DNA of 64,000 nt, taken from NCBI GenBank assembly GCA_900537185.1, contig LS999831.1:248001-312000 (forward strand). Direction: 5' to 3'. Below the pieces are notes generated by a model that saw nothing but the letters and a program-made list of their open reading frames with translations, made no database searches and was not told where the DNA came from. The position numbers were made by a program, and so were the translations under genes. Source of the DNA: Cytophagales bacterium Alg240-R148. Its GTDB lineage: Bacteria > Bacteroidota > Bacteroidia > Cytophagales > Cyclobacteriaceae. The first letter of the stretch is position 1; each line of letters opens with the position of its first letter. This document shows positions 53,007 to 62,587 of the stretch, one piece after another.

Positions 53007-53687
53007 TTATTTTGAAAAATCAACTATAAAACTATCTGGAAAATCCGCTTTTATTTTGGTTTTGTATTCATTTGCTTTTGTATAATTCTTAAAAGGACCT
53101 CCTATTAAAGCAAACACCCGTTGTCCATTGATTTGTTTTACTTCTACAAAAACCCGCTCCTTAATGGACAAGTTTTCCGTAAAACTCAATAAGTTGGATT
53201 GGTCTTTGAAAGTGGCCAGTTGTACACCGTAACCTTTTGGCACCGTTTGCTCCACACTTATTGCATAGTACACAATATCGTTTTCTGTTATTTGATCCCT
53301 AGGTATACTGCCCGTTTTGCCTTTGCCATCACCAGCATCCAAAATTTCAATTTTCACATCTGCCAAACCTTGGTTAATAAAACCTAATTCTCGTGCAGCA
53401 GATTTAGATAAATCAATCACCCGTCCTTCAACATAAGGGCCACGGTCATTCACCACCACTTCAATGCTCTTTCCATTGGCCATATTGGTCACTTTAAGTT
53501 TGGTTCCAAAAGGCAAAGTTTTGTGTGCCGCCGTAAGTTTAGAATGTTTGTACTTCTCTCCACTTGCTGTTTTTCTTCCTTCAAACTTATCGGCATAAAA
53601 AGAAGCTTTTCCGGTTTGGACTTGAGCATGAGAAAGCTGACAAAAAGATAAAGCCAATATAAACAGGGTGCATGCGTATACTTTCAT
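53007..53687 (-). CDS. rlpA: RlpA-like septal lytic transglycosylase with SPOR domain
   Basis: 226 residues with a signal peptide cut SHA|QVQTG. The double-psi beta-barrel has the catalytic Asp in VVVNDRGPYVEGRVIDLS, with GKASFYADKFEGRKTASGE before it. A C-terminal SPOR domain (about 150-226, YGVQLATFKDQSNLLSF) binds denuded glycan at the septum. It cleaves naked glycan strands during cell separation. A TATGTTTG element (-7 type) lies upstream at 53719-53726 on the minus strand. Confidence 0.91.
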   Translation of the reverse strand: MKVYACTLFILALSFCQLSHAQVQTGKASFYADKFEGRKTASGEKYKHSKLTAAHKTLPFGTKLKVTNMANGKSIEVVVNDRGPYVEGRVIDLSKSAARELGFINQGLADVKIEILDAGDGKGKTGSIPRDQITENDIVYYAISVEQTVPKGYGVQLATFKDQSNLLSFTENLSIKERVFVEVKQINGQRVFALIGGPFKNYTKANEYKTKIKADFPDSFIVDFSK

Positions 53688-53718
53688 AGGGTATGTTTTT
53701 CTTTTGATCGATCTAAAA

Positions 53719-53726
53719 CAAACATA
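53719..53726 (-). promoter_or_regulatory. Candidate -7 element for rlpA (TATGTTTG on minus strand)
   Basis: CAAACATA on the plus strand is a TAnnTTTG match, 32 nt before the rlpA start. No proper -33 box was seen. Confidence 0.4.
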
Positions 53727-53866
53727 GCATTATTTCTTTTTAACAGGGATTATATAAGTGTTAATTTAATCAAATCGATAATAAAACTTTAACAAAAGCA
53801 GCATTTCAAACAAATAAATTAACACAAAGAAAATAAATTGCACATTTAATAAATTGCCTATTGTGC

Positions 53867-53874
53867 TACCTTTG
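53867..53874 (+). promoter_or_regulatory. Candidate -7 element for guaB (TACCTTTG)
   Basis: TACCTTTG matches TAnnTTTG and lies 33 nt before the preferred guaB ATG at 53908, inside the longer reading frame, so it also argues for the downstream start. Confidence 0.45.
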
Positions 53875-53907
53875 GCTTGCCAAATAACGCACCAATTATT
53901 TGTTCTT

Positions 53908-55377
53908 ATGCCTTCTAATCCAAACAAAATATTATTTGAAGCACTTACTTTTGACGACGTATTGTTACAACCCGCCTATTCAGAAGTACTACCAAAAACC
54001 ACTTCCACCCGCACCCGGTTAACCAAGGAAATTGCACTCCACATCCCCCTACTTTCGGCGGCTATGGATACCGTCACTGAAAGTGAGCTTGCGATAGCCA
54101 TGGCTCTAGAAGGCGGTATTGGCTTCATTCATAAAAACATGGACATGCAAAACCAAGCAGCCCAAGTCAAAAAAGTAAAAAGGTCGCAGAGTGGTATGAT
54201 ATTGGACCCGATTACGCTAACTCCAGATGCCAGTGTTCGCGAAGCCAAAGTTATAATGAACAACAACAAAATTGGTGGGATTCCTATAGTAGACCGCCAC
54301 AACACACTGCTCGGTATTGTTACCAACCGCGACATACGGTTTCAAAAAAACCCAGAAGCTTATCTTGGCGACATCATGACAAAAGAAGGCCTCGTTACTG
54401 CGAAAGAAGGAAGCGACCAGCAGGAAGTTGAAAAAACCTTGGAAAAGCACAAAATTGAAAAATTGCCCATTGTCAACGAACAAGGTAAACTTACCGGTTT
54501 GATGACATTTAAAGATATTTTAAAGAAAAAAGACAAACCCAATGCATGCAAAGACCCGTTGGGACGGCTGCGTGTCGGCGCTGCAGTTGGGGTATCTTCA
54601 GATTTGATCGAGCGAACGGCATTATTAGTAGAAGCTGGGGTGGACGTTGTGGCATTGGACACCGCCCACGGGCATTCTAAAGGCGTGATTGAAGCTTGCA
54701 AGCTGGTCAAAACAACCTTCCCGAATTTGCCATTGGTTGCTGGTAACATAGCCACTCAAGAAGCTGCCTTAGCATTAAAAGATGCAGGAGTAGATGCAGT
54801 AAAAGTAGGGGTGGGCCCCGGAAGCATATGCACCACAAGGATAATAGCAGGAGTGGGAATACCACAATTATCTGCAGTACAACAAGTGGCACAGGCACTT
54901 CAGGGCACTGGCATCACAATTATAGCCGATGGCGGCATTCGATATTCAGGAGACATAGCAAAGGCAATTGCAGCCGGAGCGGATTGCGTTATGGTCGGGT
55001 CGCTCTTAGCAGGCACGGAAGAGGCGCCAGGCTCCGTTATTATTTTTGAAGGAAGAAAATTTAAATCCTATCGAGGAATGGGTTCCGTAGAGGCGATGGA
55101 AAACGGCAGTAAAGACCGGTATTTCCAAGATATGGACACCGCTACCAACAAACTAGTACCAGAAGGAATAGTAGGACGCGTGCCATTCAAAGGAATGGTT
55201 TCTGAAGTACTCTTTCAGCTTATCGGCGGATTAAAAGCAGGTATGGGTTATTGTGGCACACCGGATATCCAATCTCTACAAAGTGCAAAATTCGTAAAAA
55301 TCACAGCTTCAGGCAATAAGGAAAGCCATCCACACGACATTACCATTACTAGGGAAGCACCTAACTACAGCAGGTAA
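53908..55377 (+). CDS. guaB: Inosine-5'-monophosphate dehydrogenase
   Basis: 489 residues from the ATG at 53908 ([20 protein letters not shown]). An upstream ATG at 53854 only adds an atypical 18-residue leader that contains a promoter-like element. Converts IMP to XMP, the committed step of GMP synthesis. The catalytic Cys is in [18 protein letters not shown], the nucleotide site in [21 protein letters not shown], and the flap begins [12 protein letters not shown]. Two CBS domains (about 95-205) regulate it by nucleotide binding. Ends at a probable hairpin. Confidence 0.96.
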   Translation: MPSNPNKILFEALTFDDVLLQPAYSEVLPKTTSTRTRLTKEIALHIPLLSAAMDTVTESELAIAMALEGGIGFIHKNMDMQNQAAQVKKVKRSQSGMILDPITLTPDASVREAKVIMNNNKIGGIPIVDRHNTLLGIVTNRDIRFQKNPEAYLGDIMTKEGLVTAKEGSDQQEVEKTLEKHKIEKLPIVNEQGKLTGLMTFKDILKKKDKPNACKDPLGRLRVGAAVGVSSDLIERTALLVEAGVDVVALDTAHGHSKGVIEACKLVKTTFPNLPLVAGNIATQEAALALKDAGVDAVKVGVGPGSICTTRIIAGVGIPQLSAVQQVAQALQGTGITIIADGGIRYSGDIAKAIAAGADCVMVGSLLAGTEEAPGSVIIFEGRKFKSYRGMGSVEAMENGSKDRYFQDMDTATNKLVPEGIVGRVPFKGMVSEVLFQLIGGLKAGMGYCGTPDIQSLQSAKFVKITASGNKESHPHDITITREAPNYSR

Positions 55378-55387
55378 CACTAAATTT

Positions 55388-55420
55388 AACCGGTTATCAT
55401 CATAGTTGGTTTTTTATTTT
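55388..55420 (+). terminator. Probable terminator after guaB
   Basis: AACCGGTTAT (55388-55397) pairs with ATAGTTGGTT (55402-55411), using three G-U pairs, followed by TTTTTATTTT. Stem is imperfect, so moderately supported. Confidence 0.5.
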
Positions 55421-55475
55421 ATTTTAACCGCCAATATACTATTTTGCAGGCCAATACTTTTTTAAATCACGGTTA

Positions 55476-57527
55476 ATGTTATCTGAAAAGGCCATAGCAC
55501 GTCTAGGAGCTGTTTTTGCGGTTATTTTATGGATCTTATTGGTTGCGACAGACTTGTCGTTGCAATTCAGTAGAACCAACAATATCAGTATTGGTATCAG
55601 TAGTGAAGTGCCTGTCATTTTACTCAACGCTTATATTTTCTGCGTTTATCTATTCTACAGATACCGAATCAACCGCGTTGAGGGGCTCAACTTTGTTGAT
55701 TTATTGTGGAAGGTATTTGTTACCGGACTTCTAACCACTGTAATTTCCCTTACGTTAGAGCTCTTTAGTTTTTTATTAGGCAATACAAGTTTGCAACAAA
55801 ATTTGCTGCTAATAGATTTTTTCTACCTAATTAATTTAGGGGTAGTAATCATTCTTTTGGTATCCACCTTCATTGTTTGGAAAAGGCTCATCCTATATCA
55901 AAAATCAAAATTTTTGCTGCGTTTTTGGAATATTTTCGAGTATGCCTTGTTGATCAGTTTGATATACAACATTCTACCATTTAAATTTTTAGAGGACTTT
56001 TACATACCTTATTTGGTTATGTTGGTTTTGATGGGGCTCTTTTTATCTGCTAATATGAAATGGGTAGCCTACCTCAATTTCAAACAAAAGTGGAAGAGCA
56101 TTTTGTTGATTGCTCTCACCATCTTATACATGGGGTACTTTTATCGGGTACTCAATTTATTCCTCAAAAATGACGAGTTGATAAGCAACTTTATGAGCAA
56201 CGTTTTTCTACTTGCTGTAATGGTGTTTATTTTAATATACGCAGTATTTTCGCTGTTGGTGATCCTTTTTAACTTACCTACCAGCTCTGTGTTTGAGCAA
56301 AAATTAGAAGAAGTACTGAATTTTCAGCGACTAAGTCAGACCATTCAAACAGAGCAAAATGAAGAGCAAGTTTTTGATGTGCTCTTACAAAGTTCTGTCA
56401 GTACTGTTTTGGCGGATGCAGCATGGGTTGAAGTTAAGAGCAACAATGGGCAAAGCGACTATTACATGCACAAACTAAAAGAAACGGATGTTGCTAAGGT
56501 CAAAGACTACATTGTAAAAAATAAAATTAAAGGGGTATTTGAATCGGATTCAGACAGAAGTTTGAGGGTCGACAAGCACCTTTCCAAACTCAAAGGCTTT
56601 CATTATCGGTCCATTATGGGCTTTCAAATAATTGTTCAAAACGAAGTAATAGGTACCCTAGCACTCCTCAAAGAAGTTTCAGATGGGTTCAACAAAGAAG
56701 CTGCAAATATTATTAAAACTTTTGTAAGCCAGGCGGGAGTTTCTATTGAAAATTTCCGATTACTTGAACAAGCGATAGAGAATGAACGTTATAAAGAAGA
56801 ACTTAAAATTGCGAAGACAGTCCAAAGCAGTCTATTGCCAGAGAAGCTAAACGGCAACGAGTGGTACGATATCTGCGGGTTCTCACATGCTGCGGACGAA
56901 GTAGGAGGAGATTACTACGACACTTATCAAATTGATGAAGATAGAATGGCGCTAATAATTGCAGATGTTTCAGGAAAAGGAACCTCTGCTGCTTTTCATA
57001 TGTCTCAGATGAAAGGGGTTTTTAATAGCTTGTGTCAACTGGACATTTCTCCAAAAGAATTCATGACTCGGGCCAATGCTGCTTTAAGTGTTTGCTTAGA
57101 CCGGAACTCTTTTATTACTGCTTCGTACTTTATAATAGATACAAAGAAAAAAGAATTGGTTTTCTCTAGGGCTGGACATTGCCCTACCCTGCACTATTGT
57201 GCAAAAGACAACACTTCTACTTTCTTCGAAGACAAAGGATTAGGGCTCGGAATTTTAAGAAATGCCCATTACGAAAACTATGTAAATGAAAATAGTATAC
57301 AGTACTTACAAAACGACATCATAGTGTTGTATACCGACGGAATTACAGAAGCGCAAAACAAAGTGCAAGACGAATTCGGTTACGAAAGGCTCAAAGAAGT
57401 AATAAACAGTAACAAAGATAAGGGTGCGGAAGAAATGAGTAGCTTGGTTTTGGATTCACTTTATGAATTTTCAGGCACCCAAGCCATCGATGATGATTAT
57501 ACGATGGTAATTATAAAATTTAAATAA
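55476..57527 (+). CDS. Membrane-bound PP2C-type (SpoIIE/RsbU) serine phosphatase
   Basis: 683 residues. About eight transmembrane segments (1-265) are followed by a GAF-like sensor (about 285-435), a coiled-coil linker (YKEELKIAKTVQSSLLPEKL) and a SpoIIE phosphatase domain (about 470-683). Metal-binding Asp motifs are GGDYYDTYQ, IIADVSGKGTSA, LYTDGITEAQN and DDDYTMVII. Such enzymes dephosphorylate STAS anti-anti-sigma proteins in partner switching. It starts a three-gene module with a STAS protein and an HATPase directly downstream. The input signal is unknown; the membrane part may sense envelope state. Confidence 0.9.
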   Translation: MLSEKAIARLGAVFAVILWILLVATDLSLQFSRTNNISIGISSEVPVILLNAYIFCVYLFYRYRINRVEGLNFVDLLWKVFVTGLLTTVISLTLELFSFLLGNTSLQQNLLLIDFFYLINLGVVIILLVSTFIVWKRLILYQKSKFLLRFWNIFEYALLISLIYNILPFKFLEDFYIPYLVMLVLMGLFLSANMKWVAYLNFKQKWKSILLIALTILYMGYFYRVLNLFLKNDELISNFMSNVFLLAVMVFILIYAVFSLLVILFNLPTSSVFEQKLEEVLNFQRLSQTIQTEQNEEQVFDVLLQSSVSTVLADAAWVEVKSNNGQSDYYMHKLKETDVAKVKDYIVKNKIKGVFESDSDRSLRVDKHLSKLKGFHYRSIMGFQIIVQNEVIGTLALLKEVSDGFNKEAANIIKTFVSQAGVSIENFRLLEQAIENERYKEELKIAKTVQSSLLPEKLNGNEWYDICGFSHAADEVGGDYYDTYQIDEDRMALIIADVSGKGTSAAFHMSQMKGVFNSLCQLDISPKEFMTRANAALSVCLDRNSFITASYFIIDTKKKELVFSRAGHCPTLHYCAKDNTSTFFEDKGLGLGILRNAHYENYVNENSIQYLQNDIIVLYTDGITEAQNKVQDEFGYERLKEVINSNKDKGAEEMSSLVLDSLYEFSGTQAIDDDYTMVIIKFK

Positions 57528-57555
57528 CCCAATTAGAATTAATTCGTTTAAAACT

Positions 57556-57900
57556 ATGATTGATATAAAAAGCCTTATTGAAAACGAATATTTATTAATG
57601 AAGGTAATAGGCCAAGTAGACGCTAGTTCTTCCATATTTTTGGATGATGAAATAAATAAAGCGATTGAGGAGAATCATAAAAATATTTTAATCGATTGTA
57701 CCAATCTGAATTATATTGCTTCAGCAGGATTAGGGGTATTTATGTCTTACATTCAAGATTTAAAGGCCAAAGAGATAACAATGGTTATTTTTGGACTTAA
57801 TGAAAAAGTGGGGAGTGTGTTTACAATGCTAGGACTCGATCAGTTGTTAACCATTGTTTCTGATAAGGAACAAGCAAAAACACATGTTAATGCAGTATAG
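57556..57900 (+). CDS. STAS-domain anti-anti-sigma-like protein
   Basis: 114 residues, one STAS fold. The phosphorylatable Ser is in the conserved loop CTNLNYIASAGLGVFMSYI. The protein is the expected substrate of the upstream phosphatase and partner of the HATPase next door. It lies 28 nt after the phosphatase gene and overlaps the next by about 17 nt, so the three are coupled. Confidence 0.9.
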   Translation: MIDIKSLIENEYLLMKVIGQVDASSSIFLDDEINKAIEENHKNILIDCTNLNYIASAGLGVFMSYIQDLKAKEITMVIFGLNEKVGSVFTMLGLDQLLTIVSDKEQAKTHVNAV

Positions 57901-58309
57901 TTATACCGTACCTTGTCTTAAAGAAAAGCTGGAAGACATCAGGAACTTCATTAGTGACATCCTGATCAAACACGGCCTTTCTGAAGTTGACGCAAACACC
58001 TTGGTGCTCGCCATTGATGAGGTATGTGCTAATTTAATTATTCATGCCCATGAGGGCAACCCTAATGACACGCTGGAAGTAGATGTCAAATTAGAAAAAA
58101 ACAAAGGCGTTACCTTTAAAATAATTGACACTGGCAAAAGTTTTGATATCAGAAACTACAACGCCCCATCACTGGACGAGTTAATCAAACAAAAACGAAA
58201 AGGTGGAATTGGACTTATTTTGGTCAAAAAGATAATGGATGAAATAGAATACAAAACCATTAACAACAAAAACACCTGCAAACTTTTTAAGAAAATAGAA
58301 ATCCATTAA
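57884..58309 (+). CDS. RsbW/SpoIIAB-like serine kinase (HATPase)
   Basis: 141 residues from the ATG at 57884 (MLMQYSYTVPC); ATGs at 57854 and 57890 are alternatives. The HATPase_c_2 fold is complete: N-box AIDEVCANLIIHAHEG with the Mg2+-binding Asn, G1 IIDTGKSFD, and G2 RKGGIGLILVKKIMDEI. Such kinases phosphorylate the STAS partner and hold a target protein. In Firmicutes that target is a sigma factor, but no sigma gene is in this window, so the target is open. Confidence 0.88.
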   Translation: MLMQYSYTVPCLKEKLEDIRNFISDILIKHGLSEVDANTLVLAIDEVCANLIIHAHEGNPNDTLEVDVKLEKNKGVTFKIIDTGKSFDIRNYNAPSLDELIKQKRKGGIGLILVKKIMDEIEYKTINNKNTCKLFKKIEIH

Positions 58310-58353
58310 TTGGATCCCTTTCTAATTTTTCTGTTCAAATAAAAAAAAGATAG

Positions 58354-58361
58354 TATCTTTG
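58354..58361 (+). promoter_or_regulatory. -7 promoter element of the foldase cluster (TATCTTTG)
   Basis: TATCTTTGCAG is a very common Bacteroidetes -7 sequence, 29 nt before the ATG at 58391. The -33 region has only TTCTG near 58329-58333, so the match is partial. Confidence 0.55.
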
Positions 58362-58390
58362 CAGATTGTTCTCCTAATATTACAAAAGAA

Positions 58391-60367
58391 ATGCTCAGAT
58401 TTTTTATCTCCACACTCCTTTTTATAACCCTCTTTTCTTGCGCTCAAGTACTCACACAATCCAAAGAAAAGGACCCTATCTTATTTTCTGTTGCTGGAGA
58501 TCCGGTTTACAAAGATGAATTTGTATACGTTTATTCAAAGAACAACCAAAACAACGAAAAAGCCTTTCGTGAAGACGACATCCGAGGGTACTTAGATTTG
58601 TTCATCAACTTCAAATTGAAAATAAAAGAAGGCGAGGCCCAAGGTTTGGACACTACCAAACAATTCAAACAAGAGTTCAATTTATATAGAGACCAACTGG
58701 CCCGACCGTACCTCTACGATGGGTCAACAATGGAAGCATTAAAAAGAGAGGCCTATGACAGGTTAAAATCTGAAGTTAAAGCATCCCACATATTACTTAA
58801 AGTTGCGCCTAATGCCAGTCCTACAGATACTTTGCGCGTGTACAACAGCATTTTGGACTTGCGCAACCAAGCGCTGAGTGGAAAGAATTTTGATTCCTTG
58901 GCCTTTCAGTACTCTCAAGATCCATCTGCCAAATCCAACAAGGGAGATTTGGGTTATTTTACTGCTTTTCAAATGGTGTATCCTTTTGAAGATGCCGCCT
59001 TCACCACGAACAAAGGGTCCGTATCCATGCCCATTCGAACAAAATTTGGCTACCACATTATTAAGGTAGTAGACAGAAGGCCGGCACTAGGAGAAGTTCA
59101 AGTGGCCCATATAATGGCTGGATTTAGAAAAGCAAAAACCAAAGAAGACTCCATTGCCATTCAGGAAAGAATATTTGAAATCAACGACCAATTAAAAGGA
59201 GGAGCGGATTGGGACTATTTGTGCAAGCAGTATTCGGATGATGTCAATTCAAAGAACAAGGGAGGAATACTCAACCCCTTTGGTGCCCGGCAATTGCCCC
59301 CATCTTTTGAACAAGTTGCATTTGCCCTGTCTACACCAGGCCAAATATCCGACCCTTTCACCACCCCTTTTGGATGGCACATTGTAAAACTGATAAAGAA
59401 AATTCCCCTGGCTCCATATGACTCTTTGCAAGAAGAGTTAGAAGCTAAAATAAAAAGAGATGCCCGTGCGAAAAATGAAAAATCCGAACTTATCAAAAGA
59501 ATAAAAGCAGAAAACGGATTTGTTGTCAACAAAGATTATGCTTACAAAGCATTCAATCAAATGGACCCTACATTGCTAAAAGGACAGTGGGTAGCCCCAT
59601 CTGAAGTTCCTAACGACAGCTTATTTGTACTTGGCGATCGCGTGTTTTATACGAATGATTTTTTCAATTTTGTAGTCAAAAGTCAAAGAAAACAAACGCC
59701 TTCCATTTCACTCGAACAATACATTTTTAATCTATATGAAGCATATGAGTCTTCTACAGTTATTAACTATGAAAAAGACAACCTTGCCAAAAAATTTCCA
59801 GAATACAAACACTTGGTAACGGAGTACAGAGAAGGCATCATTCTTTTTGAACTAATGGAAAACGAAGTGTGGAACAAAGCCGCACTCGACTCCGCTGGTC
59901 TTCTCAACTACTACAATAAAAACAAAAAAGACTACCGCTCTAATAAAAGCGCCCAAGGGCTCATTCTAGAATTTACCGATTCGCTACAACAGAAAAAAGC
60001 AATTCAAATGCTTACAAACAATCCAAAGTTGACTAAAGATTCTATTGAAAATACGTTTAATGGAAATTCTTCGTTAAGTTTACGGATATTAGAAGGCAAC
60101 TTTGAAGAAGAAGAACATGTTAGTCTGTCCAACGTTGAATGGACCAATGGCGTACACCATTACGAGACCCGCGATATGTTTTACGTTGTAGTACTGCACT
60201 CTATTAGCCAGGAAAAACAAAAGGATTTCAAAGAAACTAAAGGTGCAGTAATTGCCGGCTATCAAGAAGTAGTGGAGAAAGAATGGATTAAACAGCTCAA
60301 GAGCAAATATTCAATAACAAGAAATAAAAAAGTGATCGAAAACACCATCAATGAAATTAAAAAATAG
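58391..60367 (+). CDS. Periplasmic parvulin-type foldase with two PPIase domains
   Basis: 658 residues. The export signal has a possible lipobox (LFSCAQ), so it is either a lipoprotein or a signal-peptidase I product. A SurA_N-like helical part (35-125) leads to two parvulin domains (about 135-230: KASHILLKV, KGDLGYFTAFQMV, FGYHIIKVV; and 240-335: QVAHIMAGF, GGILNPFGARQL, FGWHIVKLI). A long C-terminal chaperone region follows. It folds outer-membrane or secreted proteins. It overlaps the next gene by 17 nt. Confidence 0.9.
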   Translation: MLRFFISTLLFITLFSCAQVLTQSKEKDPILFSVAGDPVYKDEFVYVYSKNNQNNEKAFREDDIRGYLDLFINFKLKIKEGEAQGLDTTKQFKQEFNLYRDQLARPYLYDGSTMEALKREAYDRLKSEVKASHILLKVAPNASPTDTLRVYNSILDLRNQALSGKNFDSLAFQYSQDPSAKSNKGDLGYFTAFQMVYPFEDAAFTTNKGSVSMPIRTKFGYHIIKVVDRRPALGEVQVAHIMAGFRKAKTKEDSIAIQERIFEINDQLKGGADWDYLCKQYSDDVNSKNKGGILNPFGARQLPPSFEQVAFALSTPGQISDPFTTPFGWHIVKLIKKIPLAPYDSLQEELEAKIKRDARAKNEKSELIKRIKAENGFVVNKDYAYKAFNQMDPTLLKGQWVAPSEVPNDSLFVLGDRVFYTNDFFNFVVKSQRKQTPSISLEQYIFNLYEAYESSTVINYEKDNLAKKFPEYKHLVTEYREGIILFELMENEVWNKAALDSAGLLNYYNKNKKDYRSNKSAQGLILEFTDSLQQKKAIQMLTNNPKLTKDSIENTFNGNSSLSLRILEGNFEEEEHVSLSNVEWTNGVHHYETRDMFYVVVLHSISQEKQKDFKETKGAVIAGYQEVVEKEWIKQLKSKYSITRNKKVIENTINEIKK

Positions 60368-61235
60368 CCATATAATTATAGCCCTTAACGGCCTGCTGTT
60401 TTTGGTCAGTTGTGAACTTTTTCAAATAAAAGAAGAAGCCCAATCAGAAGAAGACAAACCAGCAATCGCCAGGGCCAACAACGCATATTTATACCCTGAA
60501 GACTTAGAAGGCATTGTACCCCATGGCATGAACAAAGAAGACAGCCTGAATAGAATCAATGGGTATATCAAAAATTGGGCTAAAAAACAATTGTTGATCA
60601 ATGAAGCTGCTACAAAAATTGAATTCAATGAGGCAGAAATTGAAAGAAAAATATTGGACTATCGGTATAGCCTGATGGGGTATGAATACCAGACCTACTA
60701 TATCAATAAAAATTTGAACACTACGGTTTCAGAAGATGAAATTCTGAGTTACTACGAAAAAAACATTGATAATTTTATACTGAAACAAAACATCATTAGA
60801 GGAAAATTTTTGGCCGTTTCGAAAGAAGCACCGAATACAGGAGATGTTAAAAAGTTAATTACTTCTAGAAAAGAAAAAGATTTAGAAGATTTAAAATCTT
60901 ATTGCTTGAGTTATTCCATTGCTTTTCAAATTCAAGATTCTACTTGGATCAATTTTGAGGAGTTAGTAGAGGGCACTCCATTTGTAGAGATACCGAACAA
61001 AGTTCAATATTTGAAAAAGAACAAATACGCGGAGGCCGAAGATGACAAACATTTGTATTTTCTTGTTATTTCAGAATACAAGATATCCGATGAAATTTCG
61101 CCCTTGGAGTTTGTTAAAGACAGAATTGAAACTATTATAATTAATAAAAGAAAGATTGAATTGGCCAGCCAGCTCGAAAAACAAGTATATGACAAGGCTG
61201 TCCAATCCAAAGAATTTGAAATATACCAAAATTGA
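60351..61235 (+). CDS. SurA/PrsA-like chaperone lipoprotein lacking the PPIase domain
   Basis: 294 residues with a lipobox (LLFLVSC). The mature part is helical and resembles the SurA N- and C-terminal chaperone segments: an NxExYLYPEDLEG-like start, EAEIERKILDYRYSLMGYEY, and a C-terminal ISPLEFVKDRIETIIINKRK helix. The normal parvulin HILxxP core is absent. It may be a pure chaperone or adaptor. It overlaps the upstream foldase by 17 nt and the next start by one nt. Confidence 0.77.
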   Translation: MKLKNSHIIIALNGLLFLVSCELFQIKEEAQSEEDKPAIARANNAYLYPEDLEGIVPHGMNKEDSLNRINGYIKNWAKKQLLINEAATKIEFNEAEIERKILDYRYSLMGYEYQTYYINKNLNTTVSEDEILSYYEKNIDNFILKQNIIRGKFLAVSKEAPNTGDVKKLITSRKEKDLEDLKSYCLSYSIAFQIQDSTWINFEELVEGTPFVEIPNKVQYLKKNKYAEAEDDKHLYFLVISEYKISDEISPLEFVKDRIETIIINKRKIELASQLEKQVYDKAVQSKEFEIYQN

Positions 61236-61236
61236 A

Positions 61237-62577
61237 ATGAGCAGGATATTGAAGGGAGCTTTGATGCTGGTAATGGTACTTAATACAGTAACATCCATAG
61301 CCCAAGACACAAATGACAATAGAATATTGGTAGACGAAATAATCGCTAAAGTAGACGATTATATAGTATTGCGTTCTGAACTGGAATTTGCCTACCAAGG
61401 CCAACTTGCCAACGGACAATACTCAAAAAACCTTCGTTGCGATTTACTTAGAAGTATAATGAGCCAAAAACTCATGGCTGCCAAGGCTGAAATTGATTCT
61501 GTTGTGGTAAGCAATGCAGAAGTGGACAACAACCTCGACCAAAGAATCCAAATGATATTACAATCTTATGGAGGATCGGTGGAACGGTTGGAACAAATAT
61601 ACGGCAAGAGCCTAGAAAGAATCAGAGAAGAACTAAGGGGCCGTATAAAAGAACAGCTTATTGTTCAAAGGATGCAAGGACATATCACAAAAGATGTTAG
61701 TGTAACACCGGCCGAAGTTCAAAAATTTTTCAGACAGATTCCAAAAGACAGTTTGCCATTAATATCTACCGAAGTAATTGTTTCACAATTGGTAAAAAAC
61801 GTAACTGTTAGTGAAGCTCAAAAACAAGAGACAATTGCAAAGCTCAATGATTTAAGAAGTAGGGCTGTCAAAGGAGAAGATTTTCGCGCTTTGGCCAAAC
61901 AATATTCTGAAGGGCCTAGTGCCAATTACGGTGGTGATTTGGGTATGGTTTCCAGAGGATCCATGGTATCTGCCTATGAAGCGGCGGCTTTGGAAATGGT
62001 AGCAGGTGAAATCACGGCTCCTATTGAAACTGAATATGGTTTTCACATCATCCAAATGATTGAAAGAAGGGGTAACGAATACCATACTAGGCACATTTTA
62101 ATCTCACCAACTCCTTCCGAATTGGACACCGAAAGGACCAAAAAATTTGTAGATAGCATAAGAACCGACATACTCAATGAAGCCTATACCTTTGAAAAGG
62201 CCGCTTCTTTGCATTCGAATGATAAATTGACCAACACCAATGGTGGTTATATGAACGCAAGAGACGGCTCCGTAAAAATATCAACAGAAGAACTCGACCC
62301 AGTGGTCTCTTTAACATTGGACACTTTGCAAGTAGGGAATATTTCGCAACCCATGACTTTTAGAACCGATGATGGCAAAGATGCTATTAGAATTTTATAT
62401 TTTAAGGAAAAAATTGCTCCGCATGTAGCCAATCTCGAAGCAGATTGGACAAAAATAAAAGGGGCTGCCTTAAAAGAAAAACAGGACAAAGTGATGGGCA
62501 AATGGTTTGATGAAGCAAAAGACGATGTTTTTATTCGAATCGATGAAAAGTACGATCAATGTGAGATCTTAAAATAA
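61237..62577 (+). CDS. surA: SurA-like periplasmic peptidyl-prolyl isomerase
   Basis: 446 residues from the ATG at 61237, one base after the upstream stop; an in-frame ATG at 61156 would destroy the signal peptide. MSRILKGALMLVMVLNTVTS is followed by cleavage SIA|QDTND. SurA_N helices (VDEIIAKVDDYIVLRSELEF) precede a parvulin domain (VIVSQLVKNV, YGGDLGMVSRGSM, YGFHIIQMI) and a second parvulin-like domain (TRHILISPTPSEL). It is the canonical outer-membrane-protein folding factor. Confidence 0.92.
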   Translation: MSRILKGALMLVMVLNTVTSIAQDTNDNRILVDEIIAKVDDYIVLRSELEFAYQGQLANGQYSKNLRCDLLRSIMSQKLMAAKAEIDSVVVSNAEVDNNLDQRIQMILQSYGGSVERLEQIYGKSLERIREELRGRIKEQLIVQRMQGHITKDVSVTPAEVQKFFRQIPKDSLPLISTEVIVSQLVKNVTVSEAQKQETIAKLNDLRSRAVKGEDFRALAKQYSEGPSANYGGDLGMVSRGSMVSAYEAAALEMVAGEITAPIETEYGFHIIQMIERRGNEYHTRHILISPTPSELDTERTKKFVDSIRTDILNEAYTFEKAASLHSNDKLTNTNGGYMNARDGSVKISTEELDPVVSLTLDTLQVGNISQPMTFRTDDGKDAIRILYFKEKIAPHVANLEADWTKIKGAALKEKQDKVMGKWFDEAKDDVFIRIDEKYDQCEILK

Positions 62578-62587
62578 ATCCTTTTTA

